Source: Phenylobacterium sp. (GTDB taxonomy: Bacteria > Pseudomonadota > Alphaproteobacteria > Caulobacterales > Caulobacteraceae). Taken from it: DNA of 64,000 nt. The notes beneath the pieces were generated by a model. It was not told the origin of the DNA. It saw only the letters and a list, made by a program, of their open reading frames with translations, and searched no databases. Positions 23,071 to 31,808 of the stretch are shown piece by piece. Each line of letters opens with the position of its first letter. The stretch's first letter is position 1. Both the position numbers and the translations under genes were made by a program. The stretch spans positions 496,001 through 560,000 of the forward strand of contig JADCAS010000004.1 of assembly GCA_020401865.1 (NCBI GenBank), in the 5' to 3' direction.

Positions 23071-23080
23071 ACGCGTGGGG

Positions 23081-23108
23081 GAGTTAGGGTGGGGCCGGTT
23101 CGGAGTCA
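23081..23108 (-). promoter_or_regulatory. Candidate sigma-73 promoter of groESL
   Basis: TTGACTC (from 23108) and CCCTAACT (ending 23081) are 13 bp apart on the minus strand, within the Caulobacter spacing. The CIRCE operator begins about 10 bp downstream. A heat-shock sigma-32 promoter could not be identified with confidence. Confidence 0.55.
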
Positions 23109-23209
23109 AGCGCAGGACCTCGAAATCAGGGACGCAGTTCCGGTTGGACCCGAGCCTTCGCCGCCGCTAAGGTCCCGCCAAGCTGTGACGCCACAACAAG
23201 GAAACGCCC

Positions 23210-23632
23210 ATGCGCCGCGCCCCCGCGATCGCCGCCCTCTCGGTCCTCGTCCTCGCCTTGCCTGCCGTCGCCGAGACCTGGACGGCGTACACCCAACCGA
23301 CCGACAAGGGCCTGCAGTGGTCCTTCGACGCCGACTATTCCTACCGCGACGCCGCTTCGGGCCGGATCGTGGTGATGACCGCCATCGGCAAGGTGGGCGC
23401 GACGCCCCGGATGGGCCCCTCCGCGCCTGGCGCCGCCGACGGCGTGGGCTTTGTCTACGCCCTCGACTGCAAGGCCAAGAACCTCATCCCCATGGGCAGC
23501 TATTCGCCGAAGAAGCCTCTGGAGATCGCCGGCGGCTGGCGCGACTCCGCGCCCAAGAAGGCGGACGGGGCCGACGACGCGGCCCTGATGCGCCAGGTCT
23601 GTGACGCCTCCGCCTCCCTGCCCACAAAGTAG
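23210..23632 (+). CDS. Secreted protein of unknown function with one cysteine pair
   Basis: A 140-residue exported protein. The N-terminal signal peptide (IAALSVLVLALPAVAE, cleavage near residue 21) is clear. The mature part holds two cysteines (in VYALDCKAKN and MRQVCDASA) that could form a disulfide in the periplasm. The pattern of a short beta-rich domain ending in a C-terminal helix with a cysteine resembles the surface-adhesin-E-like family, but similarity is weak and I do not assign a function. It is a single gene with its own downstream terminator, divergent from groESL. Confidence 0.72.
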   Translation: MRRAPAIAALSVLVLALPAVAETWTAYTQPTDKGLQWSFDADYSYRDAASGRIVVMTAIGKVGATPRMGPSAPGAADGVGFVYALDCKAKNLIPMGSYSPKKPLEIAGGWRDSAPKKADGADDAALMRQVCDASASLPTK

Positions 23633-23653
23633 CCGGGATCTGACGGCGCCTTC

Positions 23654-23683
23654 GGGCGGCCCACAGGGGCCGCCCTTTTCTTT
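23654..23683 (+). terminator. Rho-independent terminator
   Basis: GGGCGGCCC-ACAG-GGGCCGCCC (23654-23675) is followed by TTTTCTTT. It lies 22 bp after the secreted-protein gene and before the convergent acyl-CoA dehydrogenase stop codon. Confidence 0.88.
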
Positions 23684-23693
23684 GAGCCGGATT

Positions 23694-24992
23694 TCACCTC
23701 ATGCCGACAGGGACCCGTTCGGCGTCGCGCTCTGCGCGGATCTTCATCTGAAGGTCGCCATGTTTCGCCAGCTCCATTCGGGCGATGGTGCGGTTGTGAA
23801 CTTCGTCCGGGCCATCGGCCAGGCGCAGGGTGCGCTGGCTGGCATAGGCCTTGGCCAGTCCGAAGTCGCTCGTCACGCCGCCGCCTCCATGGGCCTGTAT
23901 GGCGTCGTCAATGACCTTGATGGCCATGGTCGGCGCCTGGACCTTGATCATGGCGATCTCCATCCGGGCGACCTTGTTCCCGGCCTTGTCCATCATGTCG
24001 GCGGCCTTGAGACACAGCAGGCGGGTCATCTCGATGTCGATGCGGGCCCGGGCGATGCGCTCCTCCCAGACAGAGTGTTCGGAGATGTACTTGCCGAAGG
24101 CCTTCCGGGTCATGAGCCGACGGCACATCTTCTCCAGGGCCACCTCGGCGGCGCCGATGGTGCGCATGCAGTGATGAATACGCCCCGGCCCCAGGCGGGC
24201 CTGGCTGATCTCGAAGCCGCGGCCCTCGCCCAGGACCAGGGACTCCGCCACCGGCACCCGGACATTCTCCAGCAGGACCTCGGCGTGACCGTGCGGGGCG
24301 TCGTCATAGCCAAAGACCGGCAGCATGCGCAGGACCTTGATCCCAGGCGCGTCGAGGGGCACGAGGACCTGCGATTGCTGGGCGTGCAGAGCGGCGTCGG
24401 TATTGGTCTTGCCCATGACGATCGCGACCTTGCAGCGGGGGTCTCCCACGCCCGAGGACCACCACTTTCGCCCATTGATCACGTAGTGATCGCCGTCCCG
24501 GTCAATGCGAGTCTCGATGTTGGTGGCGTCGGAGGAGGCCACCAGAGGCTCGGTCATCAGGAAGGCCGAGCGAATCTCGCCGCGCATCAGGGGGGTCAAC
24601 CACTGATCCTTCTGCTCACGGGTTCCGAAGCGGTTCAGCACTTCCATGTTGCCGGTGTCCGGCGCCGAGCAGTTGAACACCTCCGAGGCGAAGCCGACCC
24701 GGCCCATGATCTCTGCGATCGGGGCATACTCAAGGTTGGACAGCTGCACCCCCTCGAAGACGAAGGTGTCGTCCACGTGGGGGTGGCCGGAGTCCGGCGG
24801 CATGAACATGTTCCAGAGGCCAGCGGCCCGGGCCTTGGCCTTGAGGGTCTCCACGACCGGGATCACCTTCCAGGGATCGCCCTCGGCCTGCTGGGCCTCG
24901 TAGATCGCAACAGCGGGATGGATGTGCTCATCCATGAAGTTGCTGACGCGGCGGATGAGTTCCTTCTGGCGGGGCGAATACTCGAAATCCAT
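23694..24992 (-). CDS. Acyl-CoA dehydrogenase family protein (ACAD10/11-like)
   Basis: FAD-dependent dehydrogenase that introduces a trans-2 double bond into acyl-CoA. At 432 residues it is longer than the 380-residue core, as in the ACAD10/11 group. The N-terminal helical domain begins [20 protein letters not shown]. The middle beta domain has [20 protein letters not shown] (flavin and substrate loop) and [13 protein letters not shown]. The C-terminal helical domain ends with [17 protein letters not shown] and [19 protein letters not shown]. The substrate chain length is not predictable. It is divergent from the GNAT gene and close to an HSD17B4-like SDR, so both may work on CoA thioesters. 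Confidence 0.9.
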   Translation of the reverse strand: MDFEYSPRQKELIRRVSNFMDEHIHPAVAIYEAQQAEGDPWKVIPVVETLKAKARAAGLWNMFMPPDSGHPHVDDTFVFEGVQLSNLEYAPIAEIMGRVGFASEVFNCSAPDTGNMEVLNRFGTREQKDQWLTPLMRGEIRSAFLMTEPLVASSDATNIETRIDRDGDHYVINGRKWWSSGVGDPRCKVAIVMGKTNTDAALHAQQSQVLVPLDAPGIKVLRMLPVFGYDDAPHGHAEVLLENVRVPVAESLVLGEGRGFEISQARLGPGRIHHCMRTIGAAEVALEKMCRRLMTRKAFGKYISEHSVWEERIARARIDIEMTRLLCLKAADMMDKAGNKVARMEIAMIKVQAPTMAIKVIDDAIQAHGGGGVTSDFGLAKAYASQRTLRLADGPDEVHNRTIARMELAKHGDLQMKIRAERDAERVPVGMR

Positions 24993-25130
24993 GACGGTCG
25001 CCTTTCCTTCAAGCGCCCACCGGGGCGCCGGGGGTCGCGCGCTGCGGAGTGTCCAGGCCCGGGTCCCGCCCGTCCTTGATCTGGCTCAACCGGGACTGGC
25101 CAATTCGATCGAGGCGCGCCAGCATGAGGC

Positions 25131-25727
25131 ATGGCCCTGGAACTTCCCCACCGCGCGCTCTCCAACGCCTTCGTGACCCTTGAACCTCTGTCAGAAGCCC
25201 ACCGCGAGCCGCTGCGCGCCGCCTGCGCCGCCGACCCGGACATCTGGGAGGCGCAATACTCGCTCTCTCTCCTGGGCGAGCACTTCGACCGATTCTGGAT
25301 GGAGAAGCGGCCGGCCGACGCCGCCTCGGGCGCCTGGAGGCACTTCGCGGTGATGATCGGCGACCGCTGCGTCGGCCTGACGGCCTTCCTGAAGATAGAC
25401 CGGGCCAACGCCGGGCTGGAGATCGGCCTGACCTACTACGCGCCGGAGGCCAGGGGCGGCCCCGTCAACCCCTCCGCCAAGCGGCTTCTCCTCGGCGAGG
25501 CGTTCGAGGCGGGCTTTGGCCGCGTCCAGTTCCATGTGGACGAGACCAACGCCCGCTCGCGTGCCGCCGTCCTGAAGCTCGGGGCGACCTTCGAGGGCGT
25601 CCAGCGCTGGGACCGGATCGTCTGGACGGGCCGCCGGCGCAGCACTGCGATCTATTCGATCATCGCCACCGAATGGCCCGCCGTCCGGGCGGCGTTGGAC
25701 CAGCGGCTCGCCGCCTTCAGCCCCTGA
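25131..25727 (+). CDS. GNAT-family N-acetyltransferase (RimJ/RimL type)
   Basis: A 198-residue acetyl-CoA-dependent acyltransferase of the GCN5 fold. The early FVTLEPLSEAHREPLRAAC segment, the LEIGLTYYAPEARGG strand plus acetyl-CoA loop, and VQFHVDETNARSRAAVLKLG followed by FEGVQRWDRIV are characteristic of the RimJ/RimL branch, which acetylates protein N-termini, amino acids or small amines. The actual substrate is unknown. It ends 16 bp before the convergent SDR stop. An alternative ATG at 25124 is out of frame. Confidence 0.85.
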   Translation: MALELPHRALSNAFVTLEPLSEAHREPLRAACAADPDIWEAQYSLSLLGEHFDRFWMEKRPADAASGAWRHFAVMIGDRCVGLTAFLKIDRANAGLEIGLTYYAPEARGGPVNPSAKRLLLGEAFEAGFGRVQFHVDETNARSRAAVLKLGATFEGVQRWDRIVWTGRRRSTAIYSIIATEWPAVRAALDQRLAAFSP

Positions 25728-25743
25728 CGCCGATGACCCGGCC

Positions 25744-26622
25744 TCAACGCACGGGCGCGGTCCGGGTCTGGCTCTCGGCGAAGAAGACCTGACCGGCGTG
25801 CTCAGCCACTTCCTGGGCGGTATAGGGCCGGCCAGGCTGGAAGCCCTCGGTCTCCAGCATCTTGATCTCGCGGACGCCGCGGGAGGAGACGCCCAGGACC
25901 TTGCCGGTATGGTCGGCCGCCAGGTCCGAGACCATGTAGAGTACGCCCGGCGCCACGTTCTCCGGCAGGCTCAACGGGTCCGGCTCGCGGCCGGCCCGGC
26001 CAGGCAGGTCGGCGGTCATGCGGGTGTAGGCGCCGGGCGCCAAGCCCATAACGCGTATGCCGTACTTGCGGCCCTCGATGGCCAGAACCCGCATGAAGCC
26101 ATAAATTCCCGCCTTGGCCGCCCCGTAGTTCGACTGGCCGAAATTGCCGTAGAGGCCCGAGGTGGAGCTGGTCATGACGATGACCCCAGGGCGACCGTTG
26201 TCCTTCAGCCACTTCCAGACCGGCATGGTGCAGCAATAGGTTCCCTTCAGGTGGACCTTGACCACCAGATCCCAGTCCGCCTCGCTGGTGTTGGCGAAGG
26301 ACTTGTCGCGGAGGATTCCGGCGTTGCAGACCAGGATGTCGACCTGGCCGAAGGCGTCGAGTGCGGTCTTCAGTATGTTCTCGCCGCCTTCCATGGTCGA
26401 AACGTCATCGCCGTTCGCCACGGCCCGGCCGCCTTCGGCGAGGATGTCGTTGACCACCTTCTGCGCCGCGCTGACGGAGCCATCCCCCGAGCCGTCCCGG
26501 GCGCCGCCCAGGTCATTGACCACGACCGCCGCGCCTTCGCGGGCGAAGAGGCGTGCGTAAGCCTCGCCGAGGCCGCCGCCGGCGCCCGTTATGATGGCGA
26601 CCTTACCGTCGAGAAGTCCCAT
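25744..26622 (-). CDS. Short-chain dehydrogenase/reductase, HSD17B4 / 3-hydroxyacyl-CoA dehydrogenase-like
   Basis: An NAD(P)-dependent oxidoreductase of 292 residues. The cofactor motif TGAGGGLGEAYA (12-23), the VVVNDLGG segment with aspartate after beta-2 (NAD preference), NAG (100-102), the catalytic serine region MTSSTSGLYG, and Y166-x3-K170 are all present. The long insert between beta-2 and helix 3 (ARDGSGDGSVSAAQK) is the hallmark of the peroxisomal multifunctional enzyme type 2 (HSD17B4) dehydrogenase. The start at 26622 has GGGGAG upstream; an upstream in-frame start (26697) would add 25 atypical residues. Convergent with the GNAT gene and divergent from the MFS gene. Confidence 0.88.
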   Translation of the reverse strand: MGLLDGKVAIITGAGGGLGEAYARLFAREGAAVVVNDLGGARDGSGDGSVSAAQKVVNDILAEGGRAVANGDDVSTMEGGENILKTALDAFGQVDILVCNAGILRDKSFANTSEADWDLVVKVHLKGTYCCTMPVWKWLKDNGRPGVIVMTSSTSGLYGNFGQSNYGAAKAGIYGFMRVLAIEGRKYGIRVMGLAPGAYTRMTADLPGRAGREPDPLSLPENVAPGVLYMVSDLAADHTGKVLGVSSRGVREIKMLETEGFQPGRPYTAQEVAEHAGQVFFAESQTRTAPVR

Positions 26623-26796
26623 GGTGCATCTCCCCAATGCCGTGTTGCGGGCCGCATCTTCCAACCGGCCCGCAAGGGAGTCGAGTCCATGGCCCAAGAC
26701 ACGGCCTAAGTCCTTTCAGACTCCACAAGCCGGTCAGTTGGAGTAGGGTCGAGGCCGGGCCGGCGCACCAGACGCCGGCGGGTCGGGGGAAGCGGC

Positions 26797-28260
26797 GTGC
26801 CGGAATCCATACCTACCGGCGAGGCCCACGGGCCCGGCGCCATCGTCGATCCGCCCATGGCCGCCGAGCTGGCGGGGGACGGCCGGATGAGCCGGGGCGC
26901 GGTGGCCTGGTCGCTCTTCGAGGGCGCCCGCAACCCCTATGTTGTGCTGATCACCATCTACATCTTCGCCCCCTACGTGGCCTCGGTCATGATCGGCGAC
27001 CCTGTTCGAGGGCAGGCGGTGATCTCCCAGTGGAGCCAGTATGCGGGCTGGATCATCATGGCCACGGCGCCCTTCCTCGGAGCCTCCATAGACCAGCTGG
27101 GTCGCCGGAAGATCTGGCTGGGCCTGGTGGTCGCGGCCATGGTCCCGATGATGGCGGCGCTCTGGTGGGCCAAGCCGGACGGCTCTGGCCTGTCGGTTAC
27201 GGTCACCATGCTGCTCATCACCCTGATCGGCCTGGGTTTCGCCTTCTCCGAGGTGCTGCACAACTCCCTGCTCATCCGTGCGGCGGGCATGCGAGCTGCG
27301 CACAAGGCGTCAGGCCTGGCGCTCGCCTTGGGCAACGGCTTCTCGGTCCTCGCCCTCGGCTTCACGGCCTGGGCCTTCGCCCTGCCGGGGCGGGTCGACT
27401 GGGCCTGGGTGCCGGACGCCCCCCTCTTCGGCCTCGACACGGCCGCCCACGAGCACGAGCGGATCGTCGCCCTGCTCGCCGCCGGCATCTTCGCCATCGG
27501 CGCCCTGCCCCTGTTCCTGTTCACGCCGGACGCGCCCGCGACAGGGACGCCCGTCCTCAAGGCCTTCCGGAACGGAGCGCGCCAGCTCTGGGAGATGCTG
27601 GCCACCGTCCGGAACTACCGCGACGCGGCCATCTACCTCCTGAGCCGCATGGCCTTCGTCGACGGTATGAACGCGATCCTGATCTACGCCGGGGTCTACG
27701 CCGTGGGCGTGATGAAGTGGCAGGCCCTCGAAATGCTCGCCTATGGAATCCTCCTGTCCATCCTGGCCGTGCTTGGGGGCTTTGTCGGGCGTTGGATGGA
27801 CGCCGCCTTCGGCCCCAAGAACGCCCTGCGGGTGGCCATCTTCATCTCCATCCTGGGCATCGTCGCCATGCTCGGCATGTCGCCCAGCCGCATCCTCTAC
27901 TTCTGGACCTTCGATCCCGCAGCCTATCCGCCCGTCTGGGAGGGGCCGGTCTTCCGCACCCTGCCCGAAGTGATCTTTCTGCTGATCGGCTTCGTGAACG
28001 CGGTCTTCATCACCGCCCAATACGCCTCGGCCCGCACCATGCTGACCCGGCTGACGCCCCCAGAGAAGACGGGGGCCTTCTTCGGCGTCTACGCCCTCTC
28101 CGGCGTGGCCACCGGCTGGCTGGGGCCCATGATGGTGAACTTCGGCACCAACGTGACCCGTACCCAGCAGGGCGGCTTTGCGATGGTCATCATTCTCTTG
28201 GTCGCCGGCCTTATCGGTCTCGGATTTGTGCGCGGAGGCGGAAGAAATCTCGAGACCTGA
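26797..28260 (+). CDS. Atg22/UMF1-like MFS transporter
   Basis: A 487-residue polytopic inner-membrane protein with about 12 hydrophobic segments. VAWSLFEGARNPYVVLITIY and the following IFAPYVASVM match the start of the vacuolar-effluxer (Atg22-like) branch of the major facilitator superfamily. GASIDQLGRRKIWL is the MFS loop 2-3 motif and FVGRWMDAAFGPKNAL its second-half counterpart. RLTPPEKTGAFFGVYALSGV is conserved in this branch. Bacterial members are of unknown substrate, possibly amino acids or sugars. A single gene, divergent from the SDR with a 174-bp intergenic region. Confidence 0.85.
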   Translation: MPESIPTGEAHGPGAIVDPPMAAELAGDGRMSRGAVAWSLFEGARNPYVVLITIYIFAPYVASVMIGDPVRGQAVISQWSQYAGWIIMATAPFLGASIDQLGRRKIWLGLVVAAMVPMMAALWWAKPDGSGLSVTVTMLLITLIGLGFAFSEVLHNSLLIRAAGMRAAHKASGLALALGNGFSVLALGFTAWAFALPGRVDWAWVPDAPLFGLDTAAHEHERIVALLAAGIFAIGALPLFLFTPDAPATGTPVLKAFRNGARQLWEMLATVRNYRDAAIYLLSRMAFVDGMNAILIYAGVYAVGVMKWQALEMLAYGILLSILAVLGGFVGRWMDAAFGPKNALRVAIFISILGIVAMLGMSPSRILYFWTFDPAAYPPVWEGPVFRTLPEVIFLLIGFVNAVFITAQYASARTMLTRLTPPEKTGAFFGVYALSGVATGWLGPMMVNFGTNVTRTQQGGFAMVIILLVAGLIGLGFVRGGGRNLET

Positions 28261-28344
28261 ATGCAGATCTCCTGATCTGACTTACTGTTAACTATATCTG
28301 TAAACCAAATTCAGTGGGTCGGTTTCAACTCATTGTCTTTCGGA

Positions 28345-28359
28345 TTTACTTTGCGTTAA
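28345..28359 (+). promoter_or_regulatory. CtrA-box-like site in an AT-rich promoter region
   Basis: TTTA-N7-TTAA differs by one base from the CtrA consensus TTAA-N7-TTAA. It lies 98-112 bp before the Flp-like gene in an unusually AT-rich stretch (about 28270-28370) that also contains TTAA-N7-TGTA at 28288-28302. In Caulobacter the pilin gene pilA is CtrA-activated. The match is seen; function is inferred. Confidence 0.4.
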
Positions 28360-28456
28360 TGTGGACCGGCCAAGGGTATCTCCGAGTGCGTGGGGAAGCC
28401 GAAAGGCTCAGCCGGGGCGTGGGGACTCCCGCCCTCCCGCGGCACGGGAGAACAGA

Positions 28457-28627
28457 ATGTCCAGGTTGCTCGCCAGGGTCCTCCGGCAGGAGGCCTCCGC
28501 GCCCATTGTCGAGTTCGGGGTCGTCGCGGCCCTGATTACGGCTGTGCTGCTGACAGCGGCCAGCCTCGGCCCCAGTCGGCAGCCGAACCTGGATGCGCCG
28601 CCGGCCCTCCGTTCCGATCCTCGCTGA
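28457..28627 (+). CDS. Flp/Fap-pilin-like small protein
   Basis: A 56-residue protein with the layout of type IVb Flp pilins: a short basic leader (MSRLLARVLRQEAS), a central motif APIVEFGVVAALITAVLL in place of the usual ATAIEYGLIAALIAV, and a short tail. The glutamate followed by an aromatic residue (E-F here, E-Y usually) is the expected +5 region of the mature pilin. GGGAG lies six bases before the ATG. No tad/cpa assembly genes are in this window, so it may be an isolated pilin or a decayed paralogue. A CtrA-like box lies upstream. Confidence 0.65.
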   Translation: MSRLLARVLRQEASAPIVEFGVVAALITAVLLTAASLGPSRQPNLDAPPALRSDPR

Positions 28628-28717
28628 TCCTTATCCTGCCGACCGCCGTTGCGGCGGGCAGCGCTTTGGCCCAAATGAACCGGAGGGCCCGCGCGGGGCG
28701 CATCCGGAAACACGATC

Positions 28718-30097
28718 ATGCCCGTCACCGTCACGCCTGAAGCCGGCGCAACGCCCGTTCCGGTCGTCGCCCTCCGCGAGGAGGACCTTTCGGCCTGGCG
28801 CGAGGGCGCCTCGCCCCTGGAACAGGGTCTTGCCGGCCCGGAGTTCAGGGCCCGGCCAGGTCAGATGGTGGTCGTCCCGGGGCCTGATGGGAAGCCGGCC
28901 CGGGTCCTGCTCGGACTGGGCGCCTCGCCCGGCGAGGCTACCGCCTTCCGGACCCTGGCCGGGCGCCTGCCCCCGGGCGACTTCCGGCTGGAAGGCAAGC
29001 CCGGCGACATGGAGCCTACCGAGGCCGCCCTGGCCTTCGCCCTGGGCCTCTACCGCTTCGAGCGTTACCGGCGCCGCGACGCCGCCCCGCCCCGTCTGGT
29101 CACTCCAGGCGCCGACGAGGCCCAGGTCGCGAACCTGGCCGGGGCCTGCGCCCTCGCCAAAGACCTGATCAACACACCCGCCAATGACCTTGGGCCCGCC
29201 GAGCTCGAGGGCGCGGCTCGCGAACTTGCGGGACGCTTCGGCGCGCAGATCGAGGTGATCACTGGGGATGAGCTCCTCACGAAGGGATATCCCGCCGTCC
29301 ATGCCGTGGGTCGGGCGGCGGCCCCCGGCCGTGAGCCGCGGATGATCGAGATCACCTGGGGTGAGGCGGGGCGGCCCGGGGTCGCCCTGGTCGGCAAGGG
29401 CGTGGTGTTCGACACCGGCGGCCTTGACCTCAAGCCCTCCGCCGGTATGCGGCTCATGAAGAAGGACATGGGCGGCGCGGCCCATGTCCTGGCCCTGGGC
29501 GCCATGGTCATGGAGGCCTGCCTGCCAGTGCGGCTGTCCGTCCTCATCCCGGCTGTTGAGAACGCCGTGAGCGGGGACGCCATGCGTCCCGGCGATGTCC
29601 TGGCCACGCGCAAGGGGCTGAGCGTGGAGGTCGGAAACACCGACGCCGAGGGGCGACTGATCTTGGCCGACGCCCTCACCCGTGCGTCGGAGCTCTCCCC
29701 TGACCTTACCCTGGACCTCGCCACCCTGACCGGCGCCGCCCGGGTCGCCCTTGGGCCCCAGCTGCCGCCCTTCTTCACGGACGACGAAGACCTGGCCGCC
29801 GCCATCGAGGCGGGTGCGCGCAAGGCGTCCGATCCCGTCTGGCGCCTGCCGCTCTGGAAGGGATACCTGGCCTCCCTGGAGACCGAGATCGCCGATCTGA
29901 AAAACGATCCGGACGCCTGGGCCCAGGCCGGCGCCATGACCGCGGCCCTCTTCCTTCAGAAGTTCGCCCCCGCTGGCGCCTGGGCCCATTTCGACATCTT
30001 CGCCTGGAACCCCCGGGCCCAGCCCGGATACCCGGTGGGCGGAGAGGCTCAGGCCATCCTGGGGCTGTTCGCCATGCTGAAGGCCCGCTACGCGTGA
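28718..30097 (+). CDS. Leucyl aminopeptidase family protein (M17)
   Basis: A two-metal cytosolic aminopeptidase of 459 residues that removes N-terminal residues from peptides. The C-terminal catalytic domain has LVGKGVVFDTGGLDLK (metal-binding lysine and aspartate), MKKDMGGAAHVL, and the family signature NTDAEGR (307-313) followed by LILADAL. The N-terminal domain (about 1-150) is divergent, as usual. It overlaps the following NlpC/P60 gene by 4 bp (GTGA), so peptide turnover and cell-wall peptide cleavage are translationally coupled. Confidence 0.93.
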   Translation: MPVTVTPEAGATPVPVVALREEDLSAWREGASPLEQGLAGPEFRARPGQMVVVPGPDGKPARVLLGLGASPGEATAFRTLAGRLPPGDFRLEGKPGDMEPTEAALAFALGLYRFERYRRRDAAPPRLVTPGADEAQVANLAGACALAKDLINTPANDLGPAELEGAARELAGRFGAQIEVITGDELLTKGYPAVHAVGRAAAPGREPRMIEITWGEAGRPGVALVGKGVVFDTGGLDLKPSAGMRLMKKDMGGAAHVLALGAMVMEACLPVRLSVLIPAVENAVSGDAMRPGDVLATRKGLSVEVGNTDAEGRLILADALTRASELSPDLTLDLATLTGAARVALGPQLPPFFTDDEDLAAAIEAGARKASDPVWRLPLWKGYLASLETEIADLKNDPDAWAQAGAMTAALFLQKFAPAGAWAHFDIFAWNPRAQPGYPVGGEAQAILGLFAMLKARYA

Positions 30098-30954
30098 AGC
30101 CCGACCCCCGCCTCACCCTCGCCCGGCCGGACCTCGCCGCCGGCGTCCTTGAGGGCCGCCTGGACGCCCGGCGGTTCGAGCGGCCCAGGCGGATGCAGGT
30201 CGCGGTCCCGGCGGCGTCTATCCGCCGCGCACCGCGACCGGACGCCGAGCAGCTGGACCAGATCCTGCTGGGCGAGCGCTTCGATGTCCTTGAGACCCGC
30301 GACGGCTTCGCCTGGGGCCAGGCGGTCCGGGACGGGTATGTCGGTCATGTGGCCTTCGGCGCCCTGGCGCCGGAAGGCCCCCCGCCGACGCACTGGGTGC
30401 GGGTTCCCCTGACCTACGGGTTCGAAGCCCCCTCCATCAAGTCGCGTCCGACAGGCCCGATCTCCCTCAACAGCCTGGTGACCGTCACCGCCAGGGAGGG
30501 ACGGCTGGCGCTCTGCGAGGCCGGCTTCTGGGTTCCGGAGTCCCACCTGGCGTCTTTGGGCGACGTCGCGGATGACCCCGCCGCCATCGCCGAGGCGCAC
30601 CTCGGCGCCGCTTATCTCTGGGGCGGTCGGGAAGGGTGCGGGATCGACTGCTCGGGCCTCGTCCTCCAGTCCCTCCTTGCCTGCGGGCGCGCCTGCCCGC
30701 GGGACTCAGACCTGCAGCAGGCCCTGGGCGCATCCGTGGCGGCGGCGGATCTGGATCGGGGGGACCTCGTCTTCTGGAAAGGTCACGTCGCCATCCTCCT
30801 GGACGGCGCCCGGATCATCCACGCCAACGCCCATCACATGGCGGTGGCGCAGGAGCCCCTGCGGGAGGCGATCAAGAGAATTCGCGAGTCCGGCGGCGGC
30901 GAGCCCACGGCCTTCAGGCGCCCCCTGGCCCGGACCCGGCCAGGACCCAACTGA
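30094..30954 (+). CDS. NlpC/P60 family peptidoglycan hydrolase with SH3-like domain
   Basis: A 286-residue cysteine peptidase predicted to cut stem peptides of peptidoglycan (gamma-D-Glu-diaminopimelate type bond). An SH3b-like region (about 35-155) precedes the catalytic domain, where the nucleophile is C186 in GCGIDCSGLV, the histidine is H231 in WKGHVAIL and a further histidine lies in IIHANAHH. No classical signal peptide is visible at the GTG start (30094), so export would need another route, or the enzyme recycles muropeptides in the cytoplasm. Translationally coupled to the aminopeptidase. Confidence 0.88.
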   Translation: MKPDPRLTLARPDLAAGVLEGRLDARRFERPRRMQVAVPAASIRRAPRPDAEQLDQILLGERFDVLETRDGFAWGQAVRDGYVGHVAFGALAPEGPPPTHWVRVPLTYGFEAPSIKSRPTGPISLNSLVTVTAREGRLALCEAGFWVPESHLASLGDVADDPAAIAEAHLGAAYLWGGREGCGIDCSGLVLQSLLACGRACPRDSDLQQALGASVAAADLDRGDLVFWKGHVAILLDGARIIHANAHHMAVAQEPLREAIKRIRESGGGEPTAFRRPLARTRPGPN

Positions 30955-30973
30955 CCCCGTCGGACGACGAAAC

Positions 30974-31642
30974 TCAGGCCGCGGGCTTGGTGGCGGCGGC
31001 TGGAGCCGCACCGGCGGCGGGAACCGCACCAGCGGCGGAAGCCGCACCGGCGGGCGCTGCGCCCTCGGTCGGGACCGCTGGCGCCGCCGCGGCGGCCGGA
31101 TTCGGCGCCGGGAGGGGCAGGGTTCCGCCCTGGGCGCGCAGATAGGCGATAATGTTGACCCGGTCTTCGGACTTCTTGAGGCCGACAAAGGACATCTTGG
31201 TGCCCGGAATATACTTCTGGGGGGCCCTCAGGTATTCGTAGAGGTGTAGGTCATCCCAGACAGGCTGCTTGGCCCCGAACTCGATCATGGCCGTCGAGTA
31301 GGCGAAACCCGCGTGCACTCCCGGCTTCATGCCGACAACACCCCAAAGGTTGGGACCTGTGCCATTTGCGCCGCCGTTGGCGATATTGTGGCAGGCTTGG
31401 CACTTGGCGAAGACAGCCTCACCGGCCTTCACGTCGGCGACAGGAAGAACGGTCCCGAAATCAGGAATCACCTCGGCGACGGGCGCATCGCCGCCGCCCT
31501 CTACGGTCGCCTCGATGAGATAGCCAGGCTTTTCCGGCGCCTCGACGTTGAAGAGCCCCGTCGTGATTTCCCGAAGCCCGACGATGGCCAGAGCCGTCGC
31601 CAAGCCGGCGCCTGCGATCTTGTTGAAGGTCAGATTGCTCAT
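30974..31642 (-). CDS. Membrane-anchored class I cytochrome c with Ala/Pro-rich tail
   Basis: A c-type cytochrome of 222 residues carrying electrons on the periplasmic side. An uncleaved N-terminal anchor (about 9-24) precedes the heme site C81-Q-A-C84-H85 and the axial methionine M150 in PGTKMSFVGLK, giving the mitochondrial-type cytochrome c fold as in CycM-like proteins. The last 48 residues are an Ala/Pro/Gly-rich low-complexity tail. The start at 31642 was chosen because the preceding frame lacks coding character and a signal anchor follows directly. Divergent from kdsB with a 166-bp intergenic region; likely partner of a terminal oxidase. Confidence 0.9.
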   Translation of the reverse strand: MSNLTFNKIAGAGLATALAIVGLREITTGLFNVEAPEKPGYLIEATVEGGGDAPVAEVIPDFGTVLPVADVKAGEAVFAKCQACHNIANGGANGTGPNLWGVVGMKPGVHAGFAYSTAMIEFGAKQPVWDDLHLYEYLRAPQKYIPGTKMSFVGLKKSEDRVNIIAYLRAQGGTLPLPAPNPAAAAAPAVPTEGAAPAGAASAAGAVPAAGAAPAAATKPAA

Positions 31643-31808
31643 CGTCCCGAAACCGATTTTTCCCGGGACCACAGCCCCGTCACCCAGAACCTGCAGGGCC
31701 GAATGAGGGCCCCAGGGACAGGAGATTCTCCGCCCCTTATTGCGTTGGCGTCTCTTACACGCTACCGGCGCTCGCGCAACCGGGCAGATGGCCCCGCGGC
31801 CCAGGTTC

